The position numbers and the translations under genes are program-made. Shown piece by piece: positions 1 through 7,836 of a stretch of DNA of 64,000 nucleotides. The stretch lies in assembly GCA_902787555.1 (NCBI GenBank), contig CADAGO010000001.1:1-64000 (forward strand). The letters run 5' to 3'. Position 1 is the stretch's first letter; each line of letters begins with the position of its first letter. Under the pieces are notes generated by a model. The model worked only from the letters and a program-made list of their open reading frames with translations, ran no database searches and was not told where the DNA came from. Source of the stretch: an uncultured Bacteroidales bacterium. GTDB lineage: Bacteria; Bacteroidota; Bacteroidia; Bacteroidales; Bacteroidaceae.

Positions 1-670
1 CATTGTCGTTGCTTGAAGCATCACCGTTGAGGAAACGCTCCTGACCTACTGGATAGGTCTGAATTGCCTCGCTGTAGCTTGGCAGAGCACCGATTACATC
101 GAACTGCGCCTTACTACGGAGATACTTACCGTTGCGGTATTGCGTAGCAATAGCGGCTGTGTAAGTATGCTCGGCATCAGCACCGTCAGCCCAATCGAAT
201 GCAGTCTTGATGGTGAGGGCGATCTTGTTTGCAGCGAAGTTGAACGAAGCAGCCACGATGTCACCATCGATGGCGAGTTCGAACGAGTTCGCTACGTCAG
301 CACCCTGCTTGAAGGTGAAGCGTACGGCACCGAATCCGTAGCTACCGTCCTTCTTAGGATAAGCAACACAGATGGTTGCCATATCGCCGTACTGCTTCAT
401 GTTGAACTCTTCGCAGATGTCTGCGATGCTGTTTCCATAAGCCACGTCGATAACGGCAATCTTTGATGCACCGTCAACGCTGAGTGTTGACAGGTCGGGA
501 GCGATGGATGGGAGCGTACCGTCCGAGAGGATGTAGCTGCCAGGCATCATGATCTGGCCCAATGTGCGTGGATTCTTTCCACCTTCTACGCGGTCTTTGG
601 TAATCTGCTTACCACCTACTACTGAGTAGGTATGTGATTTCGTAGAACCAAATACCCTTGACTTACTGCC
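1..670 (-). pseudogene. Broken hypothetical gene, cut by left edge
   Basis: A long minus-strand frame is open from about 670 to the window edge and reads like real protein (GSTKSHTYSVVGGKQITKDR, then SYILSDGTLPSI and a soluble beta-rich stretch ending at PVGQERFLNGDASSNDN). It has no start codon in frame near its front. The obvious start is the ATG at 672-670, reading MAVS, but it lies two bases out of frame with the rest and runs into a stop after 17 codons. The first in-frame ATG is at 550, which would lose the conserved-looking front. I recall similar Bacteroidales proteins that start with a GSTK..VGGKQ stretch, but cannot name the family with certainty. The promoter at 836-843 fits this orientation. 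I call it a frameshifted gene; a sequencing error is the alternative. Confidence 0.6.
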
Positions 671-835
671 ATGTTGTTTTTTTGGGTGTCGATTTTAGGC
701 TTTACCCGTTGTTGCCCCGCTTATACCTTGCCACTATCGTGCTTCTAACGAGCATCCTAGGAAGGCTCGGTAAACGCTCGGTAAAGGCTCGGTACTCAGT
801 CGTTGCTCGCTGGGTTTCTTGCCCTTTCGACGATA

Positions 836-843
836 CAAAGTTA
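836..843 (-). promoter_or_regulatory. Promoter -7 box of the left-edge gene
   Basis: Read on the minus strand this is TAACTTTG, the Bacteroidetes TAnnTTTG box. It lies about 165 bases before the start of the broken left-edge gene. The leader between them carries near-repeats of the type GGCTCGGTAAA (about 755-800). Confidence 0.55.
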
Positions 844-879
844 CGAATTTTTTGTTGAAGATACAAGAAAAATTGTGAT

Positions 880-1058
880 TTGTGATTTTTGTGATTTGTG
901 ATTTCTGTGAATTTAGGTTTTTTATGTAATTTTGTAATGTCGAGATTACAATGCTCTAAAGAATATATATTATATAATATATATATATTATATTATATAT
1001 ATACTTTAGAAGGTTCCGCCATTGAGAAACGTAAAATCACAAATCACAAAAATCACAA
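880..1058. repeat. 25-bp perfect inverted repeat around an AT-rich palindrome
   Basis: The arm at 880-904 (TTGTGATTTTTGTGATTTG, continuing TGATTT) recurs in exact reverse complement at 1034-1058. Each arm is itself built of short GTGATTT repeats. Between the arms, 955-1010 is a second, imperfect palindrome bounded by TCTAAAG and CTTTAGA with a core made only of A and T. No gene lies inside. It could extrude as a cruciform or be the footprint of a small mobile element. The intergenic stretch 673-1237 otherwise holds only promoters. Confidence 0.85.
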
Positions 1059-1205
1059 AATAACTTCTTGTATTCAACTCATTTTTTCCATTGAAAAATT
1101 TTTGTGTAATGAAAGTTAATAATAACTTTGACTTCATCGAGGATAAAATATGCATCGGAAATAAAAATAATTTTATAATTATTTTGTAGTTCGCTCGGCT
1201 TTTGC

Positions 1206-1213
1206 TATCTTTG
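1206..1213 (+). promoter_or_regulatory. Promoter -7 box for the small ORF and ankyrin gene
   Basis: TATCTTTG, with a TTTTG element about 20 bases upstream (near 1183), matches the Bacteroidetes promoter pattern. It is 24 bases before the 38-residue ORF and therefore drives both that ORF and the overlapping ankyrin lipoprotein gene. Confidence 0.7.
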
Positions 1214-1237
1214 CAGTCGAAACTAACTAAGACTTAC

Positions 1238-1354
1238 ATGAAGAAACCGTTTTCATACCGAAAAAGTGCCACACAGATACCTGTAGGTAGTATGGAGAGT
1301 GTCTTAAAGAGTTTTGGTGTCTCTAACCCCGAAAAATATAAGATAAAACAATGA
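1238..1354 (+). CDS. Small hypothetical protein, 38 residues
   Basis: This short frame begins MKKPFSYRKSATQIPVGSME and ends YKIKQ. It starts 24 bases after a clear promoter box and its stop codon overlaps the ATG of the ankyrin lipoprotein in an ATGA junction, the usual mark of translational coupling. The peptide is basic, without a signal sequence or membrane segment. I do not recognise it. It could be a genuine small partner of the ankyrin protein, a leader peptide that controls it, or the tail of an older gene that lost its front. Confidence 0.5.
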   Translation: MKKPFSYRKSATQIPVGSMESVLKSFGVSNPEKYKIKQ

Positions 1355-2259
1355 AGAAGTTTGGTTACATAATTATTTGCATGATGTTCGTTTCTTGTGA
1401 TTACATCTTTGATTTGGACGTCCTCACACCAAATGAATTAATAGAGGATGATTATCGTTTGTTTAAGAATACACCTGCTTGGGAGTTGGCTAAGGCAACG
1501 AGGGCAGGAAACACGGATAAAATGAATGCAATCATAAAAGAGAATCCTGATATTATAAATTATCAAGAGTCCAAATATGGTCAAACTCTTCTTATGTTAA
1601 CTATTTTGAATCAACAGTATAAACCGTTTAAGACTCTCCTAAATAATAATGCAGATGTAAATATTCATGATTATTATGATGGAAGTTCTGCAATTATTAA
1701 ATCTGTTGAATATCCTTGGTCTAGTATTAGATTTGTAGATGCCCTTGTTTCAAAAGGGGCAAATATAAATGACATAGAGATCGGTGAACGTAGGGTTGGA
1801 AACAGTACAAGAAAATCGGTTCTGATAGCTGCAGTTTCTTCGGGAAAAATAGATTTAATAAGATATATTATAGGTAGGGGGGCAAACATTAATTATTATA
1901 ATGAGTTTGATCAATCTGCTTTTTCAAAAGCAATAATGTTGGGCAAGTATGAAATAAGCTATTTTTTACTACAGAATGGCGCAGATTACATGAAACCAAT
2001 ATTTTTTAGGCCTGATTATAGCATTCCTTCAGAACAAATCGATTCTCTTGACAAAGGAGAGCCTGTGTATTTAGTAAATAGTTTAAAAGAAGATTTCGTG
2101 GATTTTAGACTTCCGGAATACAAATATAAAATGAAGATTGTTCAATTTCTGCAAAAGCGAGGTGTTGATTATTGGAATGCCCCGGTTCCTGAGTTCATTC
2201 AGGAACGGATTAAAAAAGAACATCCCAACAATTGGCAAGAATATATAAAAAAATACTAG
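1351..2259 (+). CDS. Ankyrin-repeat lipoprotein
   Basis: A 302-residue protein with a lipoprotein signal: basic start, hydrophobic stretch and lipobox FVSC with Cys16. After a short linker it carries ankyrin-like units: WELAKATRAGNTDKMNAII, GQTLLMLTIL..., GSSAIIKSVEY..., RKSVLIAAVSSGKIDLIRYI and QSAFSKAIMLGKYEISYFLL, each followed by an N-A-D/N-I type turn. The last 80 residues are not clearly repetitive. Ankyrin stacks bind proteins, and the SPII signal puts this one on a periplasm-facing or outer membrane. It is A+T-rich compared with the metabolic genes that follow. The Rhs-like remnant just downstream suggests, by inference only, that it was an accessory or immunity partner in a polymorphic toxin locus. 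Confidence 0.8.
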   Translation: MKKFGYIIICMMFVSCDYIFDLDVLTPNELIEDDYRLFKNTPAWELAKATRAGNTDKMNAIIKENPDIINYQESKYGQTLLMLTILNQQYKPFKTLLNNNADVNIHDYYDGSSAIIKSVEYPWSSIRFVDALVSKGANINDIEIGERRVGNSTRKSVLIAAVSSGKIDLIRYIIGRGANINYYNEFDQSAFSKAIMLGKYEISYFLLQNGADYMKPIFFRPDYSIPSEQIDSLDKGEPVYLVNSLKEDFVDFRLPEYKYKMKIVQFLQKRGVDYWNAPVPEFIQERIKKEHPNNWQEYIKKY

Positions 2260-2266
2260 TCTGATT

Positions 2267-2431
2267 ATGAACGGATTTCATCATTACAACAACAACGGCT
2301 CATTGACCTACGATGCGAACAAGGGTGTTTCATGGATCAACTACGACCAATGGGGTAATCCTATCCGTGTACAGTTCACAGACCACAGCATCACGGAACA
2401 TGTGTATGCAGCGGATGGAAGGAATAAAGGA
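2267..2431 (+). pseudogene. Rhs/YD-repeat protein fragment
   Basis: The frame starting 2267 reads NGFHHYNNNGSLTYDANKGV, then SWINYDQWGNPIRVQF and EHVYAADGRNKG. That is the pattern of Rhs/YD-repeat units of Bacteroidetes (Y-D-x-N-G, I-x-Y-x-x-x-x-N-P, Y-x-Y-x-A-D-G), of which only about one and a half copies remain. It then breaks off in a CCTCACCCCAACCCTC-type stretch common in intergenic DNA. Complete Rhs proteins exceed 1000 residues, so this is a remnant. It begins 8 bases after the ankyrin gene. Confidence 0.65.
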
Positions 2432-2726
2432 CCTCACCCCAACCCTCTCCCAAGGCGTGGGAATCGTATATTTTGCCATCATTGAATCAAAAAACTTGCA
2501 AAAATAATCTGCCATACAAAAAATTTCTGTAACTTTGTCCTCGGTAAACATTAGCGATATCTTTTAGTGAACATTTGTTGTTTCGTCACTGCAAAGGTAC
2601 TGAAATAAGATGCCAGGTCACCTTAGAACACACAAGAAAAATGCATTTTTCTCTCTTTTTTTTTGAGATTTCGTTTTATGAAGTCCTATTTGCTAAGTGG
2701 AGCTTACAATGCACTCGAAAAAAAAT

Positions 2727-2748
2727 GTGCGTAAAAACGCACACTTTT
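2727..2748. terminator. Hairpin between Rhs remnant and pfkA
   Basis: GTGCGT and ACGCAC pair around an A-rich loop and are followed by CTTTTG; the other side has an A run, so it could stop transcripts from either side. The rest of 2486-2804 shows no convincing gene, only promoter-like boxes TAACTTTG (2530-2537, plus) and TACCTTTG (2594-2601, minus) with nothing recognisable behind them. Confidence 0.5.
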
Positions 2749-2804
2749 GTAGGTTTGTAATGACTATTTATCAGTGACTTTGGTCATTTGGTCACTTTGC
2801 CCGA

Positions 2805-3779
2805 CTAAATAGACAACTCATCAAGCACTGTAAGCAGACTCTTGTCCATCGGCTTCTGCCCCAAGATGGCCCGTGAGAACGGCACATAGACAATTTCATT
2901 GTTCTTTACGCCAATCATCACATTGCGCTGCCCTTCTTTTATTGCCTGAATGGCTCCTACACCCAATCGGCTGGCAAGGATGCGGTCGCGAGCACTCGGT
3001 GAGCCTCCACGCTGAAGGTGTCCGAGGATAGAGACACGAACATCGTAGCCTTCGTATTCTTTCTGCAGACGCTTTGCGTAGTGCATTGCTCCACACTTAG
3101 GGCTTTCGCTCACAATGACAATGCTGGAACTCTTGCTCTTACGCATACCGCGTCCGATATAGTGTGCCAATTGGTCTTCCTTGGTTTGTTCTTCAGGAAT
3201 GATTGCTGCTTCAGCACCTGCTGCTATGGCACTATTCTGAGCCAAGAAGCCTGCATCGCGTCCCATCACCTCGACGAAGAACACACGTTCGTGGCTGGTT
3301 GCCGTATCACGTATCTTATCAACACACTGCATAATGGTATTGAGGGTGGTATCATAGCCGATTGTGAAATCGGTACCATCGAGGTCATTATCAATGGTAC
3401 CAGGCAGACCTATACAAGGTACGTTGTATTCTTCTGCAAAGATTTTCGCACCAGTCAACGAACCATTACCGCCGATTACACATAGGCAGTCGATTCCATG
3501 CTGCTGCATCTGCTTGTATGCCTGCTCACGTCCCTCGGGAGACATGAAGGATTTGGAACGAGCCGTGCGGAGGATGGTTCCTCCCCGGCTAATGATATTA
3601 CTTACGCTCTCGCTGGTGAAATGCTCTATCTCGCCATTGATCAGACCTTCGAATCCACGATAGATTCCGTAGACATCGAAACCGTTACAGATTGCAGAAC
3701 GTGTCACAGCGCGGATGGCTGCATTCATACCTGGAGCATCGCCACCTGATGTCAGTATGCCTATTGTCTTAATTGCCAT
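2805..3779 (-). CDS. pfkA: 6-phosphofructokinase
   Basis: Catalyses phosphorylation of fructose 6-phosphate to fructose 1,6-bisphosphate in glycolysis. The 324-residue length fits the short PfkA type. Visible motifs are the nucleotide loop [13 protein letters not shown] near the start, the catalytic block PGTIDND, the sugar-binding MGRDAG and [13 protein letters not shown] near the end. The Mg/ATP site loop reads GGNGS where E. coli PfkA has GGDGS, so the Asp is Asn (residue 105); I believe this variant is seen in other Bacteroidales but cannot check it here. The gene is last in an apparent operon with DUF554, a TlpA-like protein and a small zinc ribbon (gaps 12, 8 and 40 bases). Confidence 0.95.
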   Translation of the reverse strand: MAIKTIGILTSGGDAPGMNAAIRAVTRSAICNGFDVYGIYRGFEGLINGEIEHFTSESVSNIISRGGTILRTARSKSFMSPEGREQAYKQMQQHGIDCLCVIGGNGSLTGAKIFAEEYNVPCIGLPGTIDNDLDGTDFTIGYDTTLNTIMQCVDKIRDTATSHERVFFVEVMGRDAGFLAQNSAIAAGAEAAIIPEEQTKEDQLAHYIGRGMRKSKSSSIVIVSESPKCGAMHYAKRLQKEYEGYDVRVSILGHLQRGGSPSARDRILASRLGVGAIQAIKEGQRNVMIGVKNNEIVYVPFSRAILGQKPMDKSLLTVLDELSI

Positions 3780-3819
3780 ATTCTTTTGAAGTTTAAGAGG
3801 TTAAGGGGGAGGTAAGAGG

Positions 3820-3942
3820 TTAGTCTTCAAAATCGTAATGATCTAACTTCTTTCCACATGTAGGACAGAAAATCTGTCGTTTCTCGATAATTCCACCACA
3901 TTCTCCGCAGTGGTAGACTCTTTGTTCTTTCTGTTCAGCCAT
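3820..3942 (-). CDS. Small zinc-ribbon protein, 40 residues
   Basis: A 40-residue protein begins MAEQKEQRVYHCGECGG and contains two CxxC pairs (HCGECGG and FCPTCGKK) spaced like a zinc ribbon. The acidic tail is HYDFED. It sits 8 bases after the TlpA-like gene and 40 bases before pfkA on the same strand. Small ribbons of this type occur widely in Bacteroidales as stand-alone genes of unknown job. The pattern of four Cys with conserved Gly makes a chance frame unlikely. Confidence 0.75.
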   Translation of the reverse strand: MAEQKEQRVYHCGECGGIIEKRQIFCPTCGKKLDHYDFED

Positions 3943-3950
3943 AAAAAAAT

Positions 3951-5048
3951 CTATTTGAATAGTTCGTCAAGAAATGTGTAGAACGCTGGATCTTCGCCCA
4001 CGATGGTCTTTACAATCTTACCTTCGGGATCGATAATCACTTTCGTAGGATAGCCCTCGATGGCGTAATCTTTCGTTATGCTGCTGTTATCGGGGTTGTA
4101 GACATGTTTCCACGTGAGTTCATATTTTTCGATGGCAGCCTTCCACTTATCCTGAGTGTCGTTGCAGTCCACACCAAGTATTTCCAACTTGCTCTTATAC
4201 TTCTCGTAGTATTTCTTCATGTCAGGAAAGCCCTTGATGCACCATCCGCACCATGACCCCCAGAAGTCGAGGATGACATATTTGCCACGCAGTGACGAAA
4301 GACTGAGGTCGGTACCTGCAGGTGTTTTCAACGTAAAGTCGGGCGCCATCTTGCCTGGTGCCACCTTCTGAGCAGCTTCAGCCTGCGCTTTCCGTCTGTC
4401 AACCATCGTCTGGATAGCCGAAACGAACTCTGAGAATTTCCCTGTTTTCACTGATGGCGCAAGCAGGTTGATTCCCCCTTCCTTGTCGTCGATGTCCATC
4501 AGCAGCGATGCGCTGACATCATTAGCTGGGTTGTTCTTGATAAAGTCCATCTGCAAGTCGTCCACCTTCTTGTTAGCTGCCTGGAACGCTGGCATGACGA
4601 TTGCTCTGAGAGAATCTGCATTCGCACCGTCTCGTACTTTCTTGCTGAAATCATCGTTGATGGTGCGCATCTCATTAAGGAGCGGATCGGTTTGCTTCAC
4701 GAGTTTACCAAGATCGGCATAGAACTTCGAACCCGACCACTCTGCATGATTGAACGTACCGGAAAGTACACCCTGCTCGCCTGGAACAACAAAGATGGGT
4801 AATGACCCCAATTCACGAACGGTAATCTCAGCAAAGAGAGCCTTGTCGCCCTTCGCATCGAGATAGAATGTACCATCTTTCACCGCTACAGTATCAATGC
4901 GCGAGATGGTTCTTTTTGCGAGGTCCACATAACGGACCATTATCTCACCGTCTTTCAAATCACTCAGTTTAGCTGTCACTGTATGCTGTGCAAAAGCAGC
5001 CAGTGTAGTTGCAGCCAACGCTGCGAATGTCATCATTTTTAATTTCAT
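3951..5048 (-). CDS. TlpA-like thiol:disulfide oxidoreductase
   Basis: A 365-residue secreted protein. The signal peptide (MKLKMMTFAALAATTLAAFA) is followed by an N-terminal beta-rich domain like DUF4369, about residues 20-110, then a helical linker, and a C-terminal thioredoxin fold from about residue 230. The redox centre is WCGWC with Cys267 and Cys270, preceded by VILDFWGSW and followed by the cis-Pro segment EGYPTKVII. Such proteins reduce or exchange disulfides in the periplasm, for example during cytochrome maturation or stress defence, but the substrate is not evident. It lies between DUF554 and the zinc-ribbon gene in one operon. Confidence 0.88.
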   Translation of the reverse strand: MKLKMMTFAALAATTLAAFAQHTVTAKLSDLKDGEIMVRYVDLAKRTISRIDTVAVKDGTFYLDAKGDKALFAEITVRELGSLPIFVVPGEQGVLSGTFNHAEWSGSKFYADLGKLVKQTDPLLNEMRTINDDFSKKVRDGANADSLRAIVMPAFQAANKKVDDLQMDFIKNNPANDVSASLLMDIDDKEGGINLLAPSVKTGKFSEFVSAIQTMVDRRKAQAEAAQKVAPGKMAPDFTLKTPAGTDLSLSSLRGKYVILDFWGSWCGWCIKGFPDMKKYYEKYKSKLEILGVDCNDTQDKWKAAIEKYELTWKHVYNPDNSSITKDYAIEGYPTKVIIDPEGKIVKTIVGEDPAFYTFLDELFK

Positions 5049-5060
5049 ATCCTTGTAGGT

Positions 5061-5774
5061 TTAACTATGCATTAAAATTTGAACAAATAGTCCTCGAAAC
5101 AAAAAGAAGAGGACAGGTATGAACAACGCAGGCAGAAGATTAAGTGTCTTACAGTCGCGAAGCTTCAAGATGGTAATACCACTCGCCATAATGAGCAACC
5201 CTCCGACTATCGAAAGCTCGGTGATGAGGTCATCACTTATGGCAGAAGCCGATATTTTGGCGGTAAGGTAGAACATGCCTTGCCAACAGAACAATACAGG
5301 AGCTGCCAACATTATACCATAGCCGTAAGTGGCACTCAGCACCATCGAGGTCACAAAATCGAGTGTAGCATTGGTGTAAAGATATGTGTTGTCGTCAAGC
5401 AGCGCACTGTTGACAGGTCCCAGCATGGAGAATGTTCCGATACAGAACAAAAGAATGGCTGTTGAGAGACCTTCCGACAAGCGAGGGCTGTCATCGTTGG
5501 CTTTTCGTTTGCGGTCAACCAGACGGTTGAATCGTTCGGAGAGCTTCAACATCGCTCCCACTACCCCGCCTATGGCCATTGAGAGAATGAATAAAACCGG
5601 ATAATGGCTTTTGGGCATGAAATGAACAAAGGCGTTCAGTCCAAGCGCGATGGAACAAACGCCAAGTGCAATGAACACCACCTCTTGGTATTGTGGACGG
5701 ATACCTCGTTTCAGGGTCGCACCAATCAAACTACCAAGAATGATGGTTGACGTATTTACAATAGTGCCCAACAT
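5061..5774 (-). CDS. DUF554 family membrane protein
   Basis: A 237-residue integral membrane protein with about six to seven hydrophobic segments. The start MLGTIVNTSTIILGSLIGA, the VFIALGVCSIALGLNAF stretch and the SMAIGGVVGAML segment match the DUF554 (YqgA/YdfK-like) family, whose transport or other role is unknown. It is the first gene of the minus-strand group leading to pfkA, 12 bases before the TlpA-like gene. Confidence 0.85.
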   Translation of the reverse strand: MLGTIVNTSTIILGSLIGATLKRGIRPQYQEVVFIALGVCSIALGLNAFVHFMPKSHYPVLFILSMAIGGVVGAMLKLSERFNRLVDRKRKANDDSPRLSEGLSTAILLFCIGTFSMLGPVNSALLDDNTYLYTNATLDFVTSMVLSATYGYGIMLAAPVLFCWQGMFYLTAKISASAISDDLITELSIVGGLLIMASGITILKLRDCKTLNLLPALFIPVLFFLFRGLFVQILMHS

Positions 5775-5793
5775 GGTTTACACATCCTTCTTG

Positions 5794-5867
5794 TGATCCG
5801 GGCGGGATTCAAACCCGCGACCTTCAGAACCGGAATCTGACGCTCTATTCAGCTAAGCTACCGGACC
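5794..5867 (-). tRNA. tRNA-Arg, anticodon CCG
   Basis: A 74-base cloverleaf is readable on the minus strand. The acceptor stem GGTCCGG/CCGGATC has one G-T pair. The D arm is GCTT...GAGC, the anticodon stem TCAGA/TCTGA holds loop TTCCGGT, giving anticodon CCG for codon CGG, and the T arm is GCGGG-TTTGAAT-CCCGC. The 3' CCA is not encoded. It lies between phosphoglucomutase and the DUF554 gene. Confidence 0.96.
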
Positions 5868-5909
5868 AGGACTTCCCCGAAGGGAAGTGTATTGATGAGA
5901 GTTGAAAGA

Positions 5910-7646
5910 TCAGAGTTTCAAGTCTTGCTTGATGGCTGCAACTGTCTCTTTCGCTGTAGCGACTGCGCCATCGTAGCACTTTGCACATCCCATTTCGCCT
6001 TTCACCTCGATATAGAATTTAATCTTAGGCTCTGTGCCTGAAGGGCGAACGGAAATCTTCGTACCATTCTCTGTGAACCACTGCAAAACATTGCTGGTAG
6101 CAGGCATGTCGATTGTGCTTTCTACCCCATTCTTCACCATCTTCAGAGTCTTGAAGTCCTTGACACAAGTGACAGGGCTTCCTCCAAGGGTTGTAGGCGG
6201 AGTGTTACGGAAGTCTTCCATCATCTGCTTAATTTCGTCTGCGCCGCTCTTGCCTGGCTTCACTACCGAAACAGCATCCTGATATGCGAATCCGTACTCG
6301 AGGTAGATGTTCATCAACAGGTCGTAGAGCGTCATTCCGTTGTCCTTTGCCCATGCTGCGATTTCGCAGAGCAGACAGATGCTTGCTGGTGAATCCTTGT
6401 CTCGTACCTTGTCGAATGGCAAGTAGCCGAAGCTCTCCTCACCGCCTCCGATGTATTTCTTCTCGCCTTCGGATATCTTGATTTCGCGAGCAATCCACTT
6501 AAATCCGGTGTAGCAATCACGAATCTCCACGTTATTGCGCTTTGCAATCTCTGCGATGGTTTCCGTTGTCACGATGGTCTTCACCATGAACTCGTTGCCC
6601 TTGAGCTGCCCTAGCTTCTTCTTGTTTTCAATAATATAATAGGAGAGCATCAGTGCAGTCTGATTGCCATTGAGGATGCACCACTCGCCCTTTGGATCAC
6701 GGCACACAACGGCCAAACGGTCGGCATCGGGGTCTGATGCGAGTACGAGGTCGGCATTGAGACGGGTTCCGAGTTTCATTCCGAGCGTCATCGCTTCGGA
6801 GTTCTCTGGGTTTGGAGAAACAACTGTCGGGAAGTTGCCGTCGATAACCATTTGCTCCTTCACAACATTGATATTCTGGAATCCCCAACTGCGGAGAGCG
6901 GCAGGAATGATGACACGTCCGGTTCCGTGCAATGGAGAGTAAACGATGCAGAGGTCCTTCTGACGAAGAATCACATCCTGGTCAACCATAGCCTCATGAA
7001 CGGCGTTGAGATAGTCGATATCCATCTCGCCTCCTATGATTTGTATGAGGTCGTTGTTTGGCTCGAATTTCACATCATCGATTGTCACTTTGTTTACCTC
7101 GTCGATGATACCCGTATCGTGCGGAGACAATACCTGAGCACCATCGTCCCAATATGCCTTGTAGCCGTTGTACTCACGTGGGTTGTGACTTGCTGTGATG
7201 TTCACACCTGCCTGAGCGCCTAACTGACGTATGGCAAACGAAATCTCCGGCGTAGGACGCAAGCCCTCAAAAAGGTACACCTTGATGCCATTAGCAGAGA
7301 AAATGTCGGCCACGGTCTCGGCAAAAACGCGGGAATTGTTTCGGCAGTCATGGCCAACAACCACAGCTGTGTCTGTCTTGCCGGCAAATGCTTTGTTGAT
7401 GTAGTTGGCAAAACCTTGGGTTGCCATACCAACGATATACTTGTTCATACGATTGGTTCCTGCCCCCATGATACCACGGAGACCGCCTGTACCAAACTCC
7501 AGATTCTGATAGAAGGCATCGATGAGCGCGCTCTTGTCGTCAGCATCCAACATTGCCTGAACTTCAGCGCGTGTTTCGGCATCAAAAGAAGGAGACAACC
7601 ACTTTTGGGCTTCTGCTTCACATTGTTTCAATAAATCCTGATCCAT
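5910..7646 (-). CDS. Phosphoglucomutase/phosphomannomutase
   Basis: A 578-residue alpha-D-phosphohexomutase, which interconverts hexose 1-phosphates and 6-phosphates and so links glycolysis to glycogen and surface-polysaccharide precursors. All four signature loops are present: active serine TASHNPREYNG, metal site SDPDADRLA, sugar loop GGEESFGYL and phosphate loop RPSGTEPKIK. Length and order fit the large PgcA-type enzymes. It has its own promoter box at 7681-7688. Substrate preference (glucose versus mannose) cannot be read from sequence. Confidence 0.94.
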   Translation of the reverse strand: MDQDLLKQCEAEAQKWLSPSFDAETRAEVQAMLDADDKSALIDAFYQNLEFGTGGLRGIMGAGTNRMNKYIVGMATQGFANYINKAFAGKTDTAVVVGHDCRNNSRVFAETVADIFSANGIKVYLFEGLRPTPEISFAIRQLGAQAGVNITASHNPREYNGYKAYWDDGAQVLSPHDTGIIDEVNKVTIDDVKFEPNNDLIQIIGGEMDIDYLNAVHEAMVDQDVILRQKDLCIVYSPLHGTGRVIIPAALRSWGFQNINVVKEQMVIDGNFPTVVSPNPENSEAMTLGMKLGTRLNADLVLASDPDADRLAVVCRDPKGEWCILNGNQTALMLSYYIIENKKKLGQLKGNEFMVKTIVTTETIAEIAKRNNVEIRDCYTGFKWIAREIKISEGEKKYIGGGEESFGYLPFDKVRDKDSPASICLLCEIAAWAKDNGMTLYDLLMNIYLEYGFAYQDAVSVVKPGKSGADEIKQMMEDFRNTPPTTLGGSPVTCVKDFKTLKMVKNGVESTIDMPATSNVLQWFTENGTKISVRPSGTEPKIKFYIEVKGEMGCAKCYDGAVATAKETVAAIKQDLKL

Positions 7647-7680
7647 ATTATTCTTTTTATAGTTGTGATCAATTAGTTTG

Positions 7681-7688
7681 CAAAGATA
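7681..7688 (-). promoter_or_regulatory. Promoter -7 box of the phosphohexomutase gene
   Basis: Minus-strand TATCTTTG lies 35 bases before the ATG, giving a short leader. Confidence 0.65.
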
Positions 7689-7793
7689 GTGATTTTATTC
7701 TAAATAGTGAACGTTTGAAGGGGAAAAATGTATGAATTAAAGAAAAAAGGCTTTTTTTAGGGAAAAATATTTGTTGGATAAATAGGAATCTTC

Positions 7794-7801
7794 TATATTT
7801 G
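7794..7801 (+). promoter_or_regulatory. Promoter -7 box of the 167-residue secreted protein
   Basis: TATATTTG, with TTTG-like bases at 7769-7774 about 20 bases upstream, matches the Bacteroidetes pattern. It sits 36 bases before the ATG at 7837. Confidence 0.65.
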
Positions 7802-7836
7802 CAGCGTAAAAATCAATTATTAAAATCAACAAGGTC

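Noticed and set aside
140-466. Plus-strand frame of 108 codons at the left edge
   Set aside because: It is the antisense of the better minus-strand reading, with no promoter or ribosome site on the plus strand.
2575-2760. Plus-strand 61-codon frame before pfkA
   Set aside because: TTG start, no ribosome site, crosses a terminator-like hairpin; probably intergenic.
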